Source: Lateolabrax maculatus
Lineage: Eukaryota > Chordata > Actinopteri > Acropomatiformes > Lateolabracidae
NCBI GenBank assembly: GCA_031216445.1
Contig: CM062202.1
Span: 21,685,001-21,749,000, forward strand
DNA length: 64,000 nt
Reading direction: 5' to 3'
Of the stretch, positions 13,101 through 23,866 are shown in pieces. The translations under genes were made by a program, and so were the position numbers. The notes under the pieces were generated by a model, which worked only from the letters and a program-made list of their open reading frames with translations, did not search any database and was not told the origin of the DNA. Within the stretch, counting starts at the first letter, position 1, and every line of letters begins with the position of its first letter.

Positions 13101-16100
13101 GGAAGTCAGAAAAGAGGGTTATGTATTTTAAATTTTTGATGAAGGGAGGATTATGTTTGCGATAATTTTAGCATTTGTTAATTCGACCTCTAATGTTGGA
13201 TTTGGTGGCTGTGTGAAAATGATTGTTCCATTTATATATTAAGGTACACCATATGGAAGTTGGCTTTACCTGTCAAGGGGGTAAAGTGAAATATATACCA
13301 CTGTCCCAACCCCGATATTTACAAAAGATCCTATTGAGGGAATTTGTCACATTTTGCTTCAGTGTTGTTGTTCTTTGTTCAGTGCCCCAAAATGGAAAAA
13401 TTCAGAATTTCATCCCCAGTTAATTTAAAGTGTAAAAGCAGCTGATCAACATCAGGACTGTTCTGGGATGATAAAACAAACACAATTGAAATACTTAAGG
13501 ATGCAGATCCCACAGACAGTTTATCAGACAAACCCCATTAAAGCTGTTGAATAAAATGTTCCTGCTTCACACTAGAATAATTTCTGTAGTTTCTAGAGGC
13601 GATTGATCCACATTTAACTTACTCTTGGTATTAGAATTCCTCTCCAGTACCCACAGTGAAATCAGATGGGATCTCTCCCTTGCAAATGCAAACTCAAATT
13701 GTTTTTCGGTATTTCAAAAAAGTCCAGGAACATTACTACTGCCTCTACACACAAACAGAAACTACTCAGGGGGGCTCTGTGTTTGATGGTTGTTTGCAGA
13801 TTGAAACATTATTACATTTCCCATTTGGCTTCAGTTTGGCATCACTGACCCCCATCTGAAGAGGTCAGAGCAATCATATTACAGATTAAACCTTCAGCAA
13901 ATCTCAGATGCATTATTATTCATATTTTCGTGCAGACAAGGTGTAATTCTTCAGTTAAACCCCGATGTTTGCCTTCCATTTAATGCAGGCCAAAAAGCAG
14001 TTATGTGAAGTGCTGTTATCGTTGCTATTAGTGCCAGCGCTGATGACTGGGCGTGTGTGGCTCTGAAAGCTGTTTACTAAGGACGATTAATAATAATTGA
14101 CTTCCCCTCTCACAGGTGGATGTATACATGCACACATGGACATGCCCACTCTGTGTGGTGCCACGGGATCAGAGCGCTCTATAGCAAGGCTGATTATAGT
14201 CATTAGGAGAGATGAGAGAGTTGACTGGGGGACTCCTCTGACTGAAATACTAAACCACAATATTCAACTCCCACTCTCACACCACGTCTCATATTCTCTC
14301 CTTTCATTTCAGTCTTTTATTCCCCCATGGCGTTTAGTGTGTACTGTACATCCAGTGGTGGTGAATTTAATGCGGTTGGATTCCTATATCCACAGTTCCG
14401 TTTCTCGTCGTCACACACACATACACACAGATGCACGCACTAAGTGGTAGCAGCCAATTCTACTGCCTCCCTGCTGCCTTGTGACTCTTTGAACAATGTG
14501 TGTATTGATTTGTGCGTTCAATCAGCTGTCCTGGTTAGCCTTCAGCAAGCCTTCTGCCAGCCCTCAAACCTGCCACTGCAGGGAAAGACGCACACACGCA
14601 TACACATATAGACACGAATATAAAGGGCTTAGTGTGCTTCTGAACTCTGTGTGACATTGACAAGAATAAGGAAAGAGAGGGATCACAGGGTCGGTCTTTG
14701 CAGAACAAAGCACAGAGAAATCTTTAATGGGAGACCTTACACATGCCTTTAGTACCCTCTGCCCCCTCTGATATAAGTCAAGGCCACACACATGAACACG
14801 GATGAGAGAGATAAACATGTATTAGAAGAGTCATAGCACAAAGGTTTGGGGTTTGACCCACAGTGGCCCCCCGTCTGTGGTAAACGTGTGCATTTACCCA
14901 ACTTTAATCCCACTCTTCCCTACATTAATTCCTCTGCATGTACGTGTTATAAAACTTTACGACAATGTCAATACAAATGTCATCAAACTCCCATTTGTCA
15001 ATTGTTTTGTTGTGCATGTAGAACATGGATGGGGACAGCAAAAACAGGAAGGATGAGGAGATGGAGGACAGGAGGAGGGAATAGAGGAAGAAACAAAATT
15101 CCTCTGTCTCCGAAGCCTTCCTTGTGAAGAAAGGGAGCAGGGAATTAGATATTATATCTATTTATATCGGCGGTCTGTGCGGGAGAGGTTTAAAGCTGTA
15201 GTCCAAACCAAAGTCACACAGGAACATTATGCCGCCTAATCCCTCACTGGTCAGATCAGTTACAGTTGGTTTAAAAACATGGATAAGCTAAGCCAAATTC
15301 ACCTCAGTTTGAGTCGTCCCAATGCACAAGACACACAAGGCAGTGACATAATAGGCTGAAATGTACGTAGAGTATAATGCTGCATAGGGAAGGGTAGTTC
15401 ACACAGTTTGGCTTGGCAAATAGAAAAAATTCTTGTGACAAAGTATGAACCTTTTTATTTTTTGTTAGGTGGTCCTGATTAGCACAATGCCGTGTTCGTC
15501 TTGCAAATTTTGTGTTTTTGATGCTTTTTAGGTCAATAGCATCAAAGTCTTCATCCGCTCCAGTTTCTATGCTTCTGAAGCTTATGACTAAATATTTTTT
15601 CTCCCTTTTTTTGTTTGTTTGTCCCTCTACTCAATCCTCTTTGTCTCCCATTCCACCTCTTCTTTTCATTATTTTCCTTATCTCCATTTTTCTTTCTCTC
15701 TTTTCCCATCTCCCCTCCTCACCTCCCCTCTGTGTGCCCCTTTCTTGCCAATACCAGAGATGGATATGGGGTTGCCAGGTGAGGCAGACAGTAGTATCAA
15801 TGCGCTGTGTTGCCAGATCAACAGCTCCTTCACCAAGCCATCGGAGGAGCTCTTCTCCAACCCATCTTTGTCTGCAAATGGCCCTCCAACCTGCACTGTG
15901 CCCCCTGTCCTGCCTCCACCACCTGCACCAATGCAGGGTAAGAAAGACTGCATCAGATCAATAATAACATTGAATTTTTTAAGTAGTGCACACTCTGAGC
16001 TGAGCTCAGTGGTGGAGAAATTATTACACTAAATCATTAACTTTATCCCTCTAGCCGCTCCTTCCTGGGTGCAGCCTGAGCCTCCACTCCACTCTCCTCC

Positions 16101-17214
16101 TCCGGTTTCCGTGGCAATGCAGATGCAGATGCAGATGCAGATGCAGAGTGGACACAGGCGCACACCCTCCGAGGCTGAGAGATGGCTGGAGGAAGTCTCC
16201 AAAGTTGTCAAGGCTCAACAGACCCCTCCCCCAGGCCCCCACATCCCCACCATCCCTGGACCACCCTCCATGTCGAGTCAACAGATGTCCAGTCAGGCAG
16301 CACCCTCAGGTGCCCCAGTGTCTACTGTCCCTATGCCCCTTGGCACCATGTCCAAACCTCTCATCTCGGGCCCCTCTGCCCTCTCAAGTCAGGCCCCAAT
16401 GCCCCTCACACCCATGTCAATATCATCAGTTCCTCTAATACCAGGTCCTCCAGTGTCAGGCCCCCCTATGTCTCTACCTTCCATGTCCATTCCCACGATG
16501 TCGGGTCCGAGCATGACTGGGGCATCCATGATCCAGCCTTCCCTCCCCGGACCCCCAGGCTCCCTTCCAAGCTCCATCCAGCCCTTCCCCTTGGCTTTCG
16601 ATACCACTCCGGCCCCTGTGGGAATGTTTGCCAGCCAGCCTGTCCAACCAGCTTTCGTGCCCATGCAGACCTACATGCCAGGCCTGGCCAGCAGTATGAC
16701 TTATCCCAACGCCAGCGTGCCTGTGGTCGGCATCACACCATCGCAAATGGTGGCTAACGTCTTCTGCACCGCTACAGGCTCATCCGGTGCAGGCGGAGCC
16801 ATGGGCTCGGCCGGAGGAGGACCCAAAGTGTCGGCGCTCGGAACAGCCGGGCAGCACCATTCTTACCCAGTAGCACCTGTTGCAGTCGGGCATACTGGAG
16901 GGTTTTCCACACCTCCATTCTCTTCCACTCCACCATTGTTAACAGCCATTAATGGCCTCCCACCGCACGGCGGTGCCATGATGGACCTCCAGAATGGGAC
17001 CTCCAACAGTGGCAGCACAGGCAGCTGGCCGCCGGAGGGCAGCCAGCTTACAGCACCGGCAGCCAGTGATTCCCAAGATGATGATCGCTTTGAGGCCAAG
17101 TGGGCAGCACTGGAGGCCAAACCAGCGCCTCTGCAGCCTGGGAATAAGACGCCAGCTCCAGCAGCCAACCCATTTTCCAACAATCTTCAAAAGACTTTTG
17201 AGATTGAGCTTTAA
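4033..17214 (+). CDS. numbl: numbl, NUMB-like endocytic adaptor (gene span, 8 coding exons)
   Basis: Coding exons 4033-4158, 6573-6647, 8248-8322, 11003-11143, 12204-12411, 12600-12869, 15758-15937 and 16055-17214 join in phase to a 744-residue product. The N-terminus MNKLRQSLRRKKP, the PTB domain (about residues 26-165) and the C-terminal NPF (N730-F732) followed by LQKTFEIEL are diagnostic of the NUMB/NUMBL family. It is NUMBL rather than NUMB: it has RKKPTYVPEASRPHQWQAD, lacks the 11-residue PTB insert, has ALKDSGERL, LVRQGSFRGF with QKNSPFKRQ, and SINALC. NUMB-family proteins bind NPxY-type tails through the PTB domain and EH-domain proteins through NPF, and they antagonise Notch by endocytosis. 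Candidate aPKC/CaMK-type serines are S7, S258 and S277. The product is longer than mammalian NUMBL because of a Met/Pro/Ser-rich insert in the last exon. Orthology is inferred without alignment. Confidence 0.93.
5351..5371 (+). repeat. (TA)n microsatellite
   Basis: Ten TA units in numbl intron 1. Confidence 0.95.
6573..6647 (+). CDS. numbl: numbl coding exon 2 (PTB)
   Basis: 25 codons, YLGLVEVEESRGMHVCEE and onward, matching the PTB beta-strand and helix just after the FPV(R/K) junction. The acceptor is CCGCAG and the donor GTAAGT, both phase 0. The donor is followed directly by CA-rich sequence and a C15 run. Confidence 0.95.
6678..6692 (+). repeat. C15 homopolymer
   Basis: A run of 15 C, 30 nt inside numbl coding intron 2. 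Confidence 0.95.
8248..8322 (+). CDS. numbl: numbl coding exon 3 (PTB)
   Basis: 25 codons, SGKKTVKAVLWVSADGLRVV and onward to DDKTK, phase 0 at both ends, with a strong pyrimidine-tract acceptor and GTAAGA donor. The preceding intron shows no 33-nt exon coding the RKFFKGFFGK-type insert of NUMB, which fits NUMBL. Confidence 0.95.
11003..11143 (+). CDS. numbl: numbl coding exon 4 (PTB core)
   Basis: 47 codons from DLIVDQTIEKVSFCAPDRN to CHCFMALKDS. This is the most conserved core of the PTB fold and continues phase 0 into GERLSHAVG of the next exon. The acceptor is CTCTCAG and the donor GTGAGG. Confidence 0.96.
12204..12411 (+). CDS. numbl: numbl coding exon 5 (PTB end and linker)
   Basis: 208 nt, phase 0 in and phase 1 out. 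It encodes GERLSHAVGCAFAACLERKQ and onward through the RREKECGVTASFDASRTSF block that closes the PTB domain, then a Ser-rich, Lys-rich linker ending DKLQDKKK. The donor is G|GTAGGA. Confidence 0.94.
12600..12869 (+). CDS. numbl: numbl coding exon 6 (phosphorylation segment)
   Basis: 270 nt, phase 1 at both ends. It encodes a Pro/Ala-rich stretch followed by the conserved RRHAPIEQLVRQGSFRGF and SPFKRQLSLRLNDLP blocks. S258 and S277 match the aPKC/CaMK-regulated serines described in NUMB. A strong hairpin (12908-12987) lies about 40 nt past its donor. Confidence 0.94.
12908..12987. repeat. Near-perfect inverted repeat / hairpin in numbl intron 6
   Basis: A 37-nt left arm (12908-12944), a 7-nt loop (12945-12951) and a 36-nt right arm (12952-12987) pair with only one single-base bulge and one C-to-T (G-U-type) difference. 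The inner part, CCCTAGTAA against TTACTAGGG, is perfect. The origin could be a palindromic mobile-element fragment, a recent inverted duplication, or a hairpin RNA. Nothing in the sequence decides between these. Confidence 0.85.
15758..15937 (+). CDS. numbl: numbl coding exon 7
   Basis: 180 nt, phase 1 at both ends. It encodes EMDMGLPGEADSSINALCCQ, the NUMB-family SI(N/S)(A/S)LC element, then a Pro-rich stretch. NUMB has a DPF motif in the corresponding segment; here the residues are EELF. The next intron is only 117 nt (15938-16054), which leaves no room for the long proline-rich alternative exon of NUMB. Confidence 0.92.
16055..17214 (+). CDS. numbl: numbl coding exon 8 (C-terminal PRR and NPF)
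   Basis: 1160 nt, phase 1 in, ending at TAA (17212-17214). It holds five Met-Gln repeats (residues 380-389), the conserved GHRRTPSEAERWLEEVSK block, a long Met/Pro/Ser low-complexity stretch, VPVVGITPSQMVANVFC, and the C-terminal FEAKWAALE and NPF-LQKTFEIEL blocks. The polyglutamine tract of mammalian NUMBL after KAQQ is absent. The canonical DPF before EAxW is DRF (702-704). Confidence 0.95.
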
Positions 17215-19960
17215 GCCAGAGTTGTCCTCCAAAAGCTGTAGCTCTTGTCCTGGAGTTAAGGCACATGAAACTCGGGCGAATATTCCAACATCTCTGCTTA
17301 AGACGTGATGCAGGTCCTTAAAATAAGCCTAGCATCTGACCTGTGGCGGCCTAGCAGTTTGCTAAAAGCTCTCATAGGAGTCCATGTTATAATCATCATT
17401 GCTTTATTTCCACTCCCACGAGAGCTTAGGAGGAAGTGGGCAGATTGCTGGGCTGCCACCGGAGGATCAGGTCTCTAGCTCACTAGACTTGATGGACTGA
17501 ATCCTTCCACTCCACCCGCTTCCCACCTTTCTTCCTTGCTTTCACTTCTCCACCTTGGCTTTACTTTACCTGCTGCAAGTCTCTGGGTGTACTGTATGTG
17601 CCCCCCTGAGGACATTATGGGGGGGCACAGCTCAGTGGTTTCTTTCTTTAAAAGGGGACTCCGCTCAGATGCATTCCAAACCCATGAGATGTTATTTTTC
17701 TGGTGGAGATTTTGGTGGAGAATTTAGCGGATATGGCTACATCTCAAGACGTGCAGAGAAGCAATTTGTTGACTGATGATCAGACCGATGCTGATCTTGA
17801 TGCCAAGCACAGCAAAAGTCTGGATACCTGAAAGGACTAGCCAATGATGTAAGACCCGACCCTACCAACCCAAAAGGACTTACTGACTAATAGTAGAGAT
17901 TTATGGCCAAAATTATTTTATTTATTGTATTTCATTTTTTATTTTAACAAGTTATATATATATACTTAAAAATCAAATTTTTAAAGCAGTGTTTCAGGAC
18001 CGTGTTGTTCATCCCCTATATTTATTTTTGTTGAACCATGAAGAGGAGGGAAACTGCAGGTAGCAGACAGGTGACTGGTGTGTTTGGGCAGCAGTAGAGG
18101 GCAAGCATTGTGGGAAACTGAGTCATGTAAGAGGAACCAAATAACAAGGGCTGACAGTACAGCAGTGTGTAGTGTGACATGTGAGACAGCAAGTGTATAT
18201 AGAGGCATGTTTCTTCTACCCGTTAGCCCTCATGTATATACACTCCACTGCTGGTGAGGCCAGTCGAGTCAATGCGGCTTCACTTTGGCTCATTTCTGTT
18301 GCTAAAGCCTACCTTCAAGGGTTCCTGGGACATGAAAAATCACTTCAGGATATCCCGCACACAGGCACTCTGGACAAAACAGCACAACAGTCATATGGAC
18401 TCCATCTTCTCCAGACAAACCCAAGGAACTTTAACACCTCAGTGGAAACAAACAAAAAAAACACTGTGCAACTGGTTAAAAAATAATGGACTACATTCCA
18501 ATACTCATAAATCCTTTTATGTGTTCAAACACAGGGTATAGTCTCATCATTTACAGTATGATTGTGTATTCACCTCTATGTACTACTGTATCAGTTGCAG
18601 TGGTACTGCACTCATTACATATTCTGGGATTGATGATTAGAGGTGAAAAGAGAAGAGGAACATGAGCAGACATAGACTGAGGCATGGCAAATGAAAGAAC
18701 TGAGAGAAACAAAGGATATATTTCTGATGCAGAATTATTAAGGACATTTGATTGGCAGATTAACTGGCTGAGAAACTATAAGCAGGAGAATAGATTGCTA
18801 GAGGAAAGATGGAAGGATAACCTGTATGTGAGAGAATGAAGGAGAGAATGGAGTTATATCTTTTTTTTTAAATGAGATGGAGGAAGTCTGAAGAGAGGAA
18901 AAAGAGATAAGATATGAAAAAAGAGATACGAGTGGGAGACAGAGTGTTTGAGGATACTGAGAACAAAGACACATTCATCACGTCCCCCACAACCCCGAGC
19001 ACTGTCTGCCATTTTTACATCTTTTTGTCTCAAGGCCAAGCCACTTCCATTTCAGCGTCATGTTCCTCAACTCCTAAAACCTCACAAACAACACATTTAT
19101 AAAATGTGCTTATTATATAACTGCAGTCTCATAAACAAGACTTTTAAGTTTATGCAACTCCCTATATCATTAAAACTTCAGTAATGTCAAGAAAGCTTTC
19201 TGTGTTCTAATGTGCAATTTCTGGCATGAGTCATAAAAGTTCAGGTCTATTCAAGAAGATGCAACCTTACGAAGTAGAAATGTTCTTTATAGAAGGGCTT
19301 TTCCATGTGATGAGTAGCAAACAGGTGGTTTCTGTATGTTGTATACAAACTGTAATCTGACCAGAGATGCTCCTGTTACTGTATGTTCCTTGGCAATTGA
19401 ATTGTATGGATATGGACTGCCACTGATTAGGTTTCTTGCTTATTGACTTCCCACAGTTTAATTAGCTTATTGGGCCTCTTCCTGTGGCAGTGATCCCGTC
19501 CGATAGGCTGCCTTCTCAGAGAACTTAAATTTATGTGCCACCGGCCTAATTTATACTATCTCGGGTCCTCCCAGGGTTTTGCCCTTTGTTTTTGGATGAA
19601 TCAATATTTCTTTCCCAGCAAACAAATCCAGATTGCTCTCTCTACCCTCTTCTCTCTACAAGACAAGATGGATTTACTCATGAAATCAATGCTTTTATGT
19701 CATTGACAATATATTTTAGCCCTCTACTCTTGTTTGCGCCCTCTCCAAATTATAAATGTAGGTTAATTGTGTTCCGCGTTAAAGCAAACTAAATGACCTC
19801 ATAAACTTGATTGTAAAACCATAGTTTAGTGATGGTAACAAAGCAAACCAGTGGAATTTATTTTTAATCTTTATTTACAGAATTTTTGTATTTAAACCTA
19901 CATATTTGTATTGTAATTACATTGTACAAAAGATAAATAAAGTAATATAATATTACTCCT
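17215..19960 (+). other. numbl: numbl 3' untranslated region (inferred)
   Basis: About 2.7 kb of AT-rich non-coding DNA between the numbl stop and the first convincing polyadenylation signal. It carries scattered UAG-containing Musashi-like elements (for example GTTTAGT near 19822); Musashi repression of Numb mRNA is known in mammals, but its relevance here is inference. No coding frame of interest is seen. Confidence 0.5.
19936..19941 (+). terminator. numbl: Putative numbl polyadenylation signal AATAAA
   Basis: An AATAAA hexamer preceded by several TGTA elements and followed within 25-40 nt by a GT-rich stretch (TGTTTTGTAGGTGG), the usual arrangement of a vertebrate cleavage site. It is the best-formed signal downstream of the numbl stop; cleavage would fall at about 19955-19965. 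Confidence 0.5.
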
Positions 19961-20650
19961 GCTCATGTTTTGTAGGTGGTGGCTTATTAGCTTTTCACAA
20001 ACAATTTCTTTTTAATCCTTCACTTTCCAATATTCCCTTTATGACCTTTTGATTCTTTCATTTAATCTCTCACCTTCATTTTCTTTTAATTTCTGCCTCC
20101 TAGGATTTCATCTGCGGTCTCTTGTTATTGATCTGACTCTTTTCATTTTGGTTTCCATCCAGCTGTTGAGTGAAATTAGGGAAATACTCTAAAACATGAA
20201 ACATAGGCACATAAAAAGCTAATTGGCTGAAAGTTGTGAAGTGGAAGAAGCTATTTGTGGCACCCCTGGTTCTGGAAGTAGAAGTCCCATTGATTTTTCC
20301 CTAAGACAATGTTAGGTAACTCACAGTTGCTTCTTGGATGGACATGAAACTCTCGGTTAAATCATTAGTACAAAAGATTAATAACTCTGTTAGAAAGTAT
20401 CTGGATCTTTGTTCAAAAAGTTGTGGGTACAAGCCTGTGTACATGCAAACTTTGGCGGGTGGAAGATAAAGTTGACGATGATAAAACTGAAAACACAATC
20501 TGCAGCTTAAATCAATTCACTTTCAAATTCTGGGTCAGTTGGGTGAATTCAGCAACTATGGCATGTCAACGGTGGCTGAGGCTCATTGGTTAATGGGTAG
20601 AGGTTTTCATGTTAAGTAACAATGAGGATGTCTTTCAAATAAAATTAAAT

Positions 20651-20706
20651 GGGATCAAACCACCAACCAGTGGACGACCCGCTCTACCTCCTGAGCCACA
20701 GCCGCC
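20651..20706 (-). mobile_element. tRNA-derived SINE head (degenerate)
   Basis: On the minus strand this reads as a tRNA-like promoter: A box TGGCTCAGGAGG (20687-20698) followed at tRNA-like distance by B box GGTTTGATCCC (20651-20661), with GGTAGAGCGGGTCGTCC between. This is the form of fish tRNA-derived SINE 5' ends. The region below 20650 does not show a recognisable body or tail, so the copy is probably truncated. Confidence 0.6.
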
Positions 20707-22410
20707 TTTAAATCTGCTAAATCTCCTCTCAGGTTCACAAGAAGGCAACCTTTCTGACACATCTTTTGTTTTAAGTTAACCTTTTCAAAGTAGCTGCTTG
20801 CTTGAGACCAGCCAGCACTGGCACACTTTCAGAGCTTCTTCTCTCCAAACACTTAGACCGACTACCTAATGTGTGGGGGTGGTAAGAAGTGGACCAAATC
20901 ACTGTGGGGCATATGACAAAAATGCATTGTTTTGTGTCTATAATTAGCACAAGCTTTTCAAAGCATTTTATTTTATTATTTAAAATTATATATTCATGTT
21001 TTATTCATATATTATATTTTTAGGTGCCAACAGCAAAGAAATGGTTGTGGTGAAAGGGTTGAAACAGTTGACACCATAACCTTATTACACCTGTATGCCA
21101 CATTAGTCCTTTCATCTGGACCTTGTCTCTCTCCTCTCTAGATGTAAATGCTGTCTAAAGCAGCGCTGTGCTCCAGTCAGCCAGGCTGAGTGCTGCTGCT
21201 GCTGCAGCTCAGGTCACTAATGGAACGAGACAAGGCCTCTTTTCTTCTTAAGGGTCGTGAGAAACAGGGCGGATGCACACACGCACACGCTGAGCTCTCG
21301 AGCGGTGGTAGCAGTGACTCTCACCCGGCCATTGTCCTCTGATCTGAGGTCAGAGTCAGTCGCTGAGTCAAAGTGGGAAGATCAGCAGAGCTTGATAAAA
21401 AAACGCCACTGGACAGACGTTTGTTCAGTATTGATGTTTGATGCATGTTTCAGCTTTGCCTTTGGTACGTGTTACTATATAGTTCATTTCCTCACAACAT
21501 TGTATGCGTTTCTTGTTGCTTTCACACAGAATTGGCAGCCAACTGCCACAGCCCTTCAAACATAAATGTTTCATAGGTTCAGTAATCTGGTACTGCCATA
21601 AGCAGAATTGATAACATCGATCTTTACAGTAAGTAGGTACCACAGTTACTGGGCATGGATGAGGCAGACTTCATAGAGGGACAGTGGCCTGGTCATACAG
21701 AAGGGAGGATGTCAGATCATTCTTTACATTTATTGGTTGTATTTAAGGAATGTGTTTCTGTCTTACATTATTTTTATGTACTGTATAATGCACTTTCTGT
21801 GATAAGGGGACATGGCAGAAACATGAGCACTGACAATGAAACTTATGTTTGTATGACATGAGTTAATGCAGTTGGCTGCAAAGGTTGTTTGACTTTATGT
21901 AAGTCTCACTGAGAAATGACATAAAGAAACACATTTTTAGTGTCTCCTGTCATACTGACACAGTCCCCTTGAAATTTAACTGTCCTGACTTAAGCAATGG
22001 TAAAAGGGCATGCTTTTTTGGTGGCATTGATGCACTTGTTGATGAAGTAATTCACTTTTGGCAGACAAGTTAAATGTTGAGTTGAGAGAGTTATTCATCA
22101 TCAGATTATCCACTTTATTATACTTAAAGTATATAAACAACACCTTACTGTTCAGTTCAACCCTGTACCACCGCAGTGCCTCCACCAACCTGTGCACTGT
22201 GCATCGTACTGTACAGGAAAGTTGCAACAGCCTATGCAGGAGATGGAGATACTTGGTTGCCATGGCTACACAGTGAAAGACTAATTTATAACAGCTGAAA
22301 AGTGCCCTCGTCTGCAAAAACTGCCTCCTGTATGTAAAAATTAAAGTGCCAGAAGAAATGATAGCAGCTGAAAATACAATATCATCCTAATGGATTCTCA
22401 AGGCAGGGAG

Positions 22411-22445
<35 letters not shown>

Positions 22446-23470
22446 TGGTGGACATCCCCTGTTCTTTATTTGTGTTTTAAAAGCCTAATGTTTCAGCCAG
22501 GGCTCAAATTTGAAGTGTCTCTGTGTGTGTGTTATGATCATTCAGAACGGACTACCTCAAGCTAGTCTTACAAGAGTTGTAAAACTAGAAGACAGACAGA
22601 GATCTTTGAGGATGTGGATGGAAAACATTACTGTGGGCCATGTTGTTTCACTTCCAATTAGTGCCCTCTTTCTTTCTCTCTCTCCACTGCTTTTAATGGA
22701 TGTCTGCAAAATGAAGGTTGTCTTCGCTTTCTACTCTTTGCATTGCTGTGTATATATGTATGTAATTAAATAGAGATGCAGAGGAAGGATATGCCTGAGT
22801 GTGTGATATGTGTGAGTCCCTACAGTGTGAGTGTGTGTATACGTCTGTCTGTGTGATGGCCATGTCTGATGGCAAGATGAGCGTAGACTCGGTAATGGTG
22901 TTTGTGTAATGGACTGTGCCTGGATTGTCAGATCAGAACTGGATAATGCATCAATGCTGCACACACACACACACACACACACACTGCATTGTACATATAA
23001 GCTTTTATCCAGAGATCTTCTGATATTTCCTGGATTTTAAGTGACACATTAGAATAATTCTTAAATCTCTTTCTCCATCTCACACACACACATGCATACA
23101 TGCACTGCTCTGCTTCTGCTAATTGCAATGGATATAGAGTTGGCAATGTGACCTTGCAGGTCTTGAAGCTAGGATGAAGTAATTACATTGATTAATTGCA
23201 TGTGTTTGCTATTGATTAGTGCAGCAGCTTGACTATTGTTTAGTACACAGCTGGTTCCAACAGCGTGACAGGGGGCAGTAGCGGGAATTGAGGACAACAT
23301 TTGAAAGAAGTGAAGCAGTGATCCATTTCACTGCTTGTATACTGAGCAAACAGGCCATGGCAGGATTGCATGCAGTGTGTGTGTGTGTGTGTGTGTAGAA
23401 ATATGCAAACGTCAAGAAATACTGACTTTGCCCCTCAGGGTTTGAAGCGAGCTCAAATGCCAAGGCAAGG

Positions 23471-23510
<40 letters not shown>

Positions 23511-23794
23511 ACACAAAATCCCAACATCTGTGCCCGTCTGTGGCATTTCTGTCGGGTAAAATTTTGGCACCATTGTTGTCTCTTTGATGGCCCTCATCAA
23601 ATTTGTGGGCAGAAACGCTGTGATTGGCCCGGCATGTATTAAAATTTGTAGGTATAACACCTGAGATGGTTATTTTTACCTTTTCTATGTTTATTTAAAA
23701 TAACAGATAGTTTGTTAAGGATTGGGAAAGAACGTAGGTGAGACTTCCATCTTTGCCCAGAACTGCAGTCCACTCACACACCCACCCCCCCACC

Positions 23795-23796
<2 letters not shown>

Positions 23797-23864
<68 letters not shown>
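23797..23864 (+). repeat. (CA)n microsatellite
   Basis: About 68 nt of CA with a single CAGA interruption, preceded by a C-rich run. It explains the Thr-His open frames in this area. Confidence 0.97.

Positions 23865-23866
<2 letters not shown>

Noticed and set aside
4033..17214. NUMB rather than NUMBL identity for the first gene
   Set aside because: The N-terminal, inter-domain and SINALC segments follow NUMBL, and the NUMB-specific 33-nt PTB exon and long proline-rich exon are absent. Their absence is therefore expected, not a loss.
16389..17266. Several antisense and alternate-frame open frames across the numbl last exon
   Set aside because: The Pro/Ser-rich exon gives Gly/Arg-rich shadows in other frames. 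None has homology to known families or its own context.
21257..21565. 102-codon plus-strand open frame in the intergenic region
   Set aside because: It has no recognisable domain and no splice or promoter context, and its composition is like random AT-rich DNA with a CA repeat at the start.
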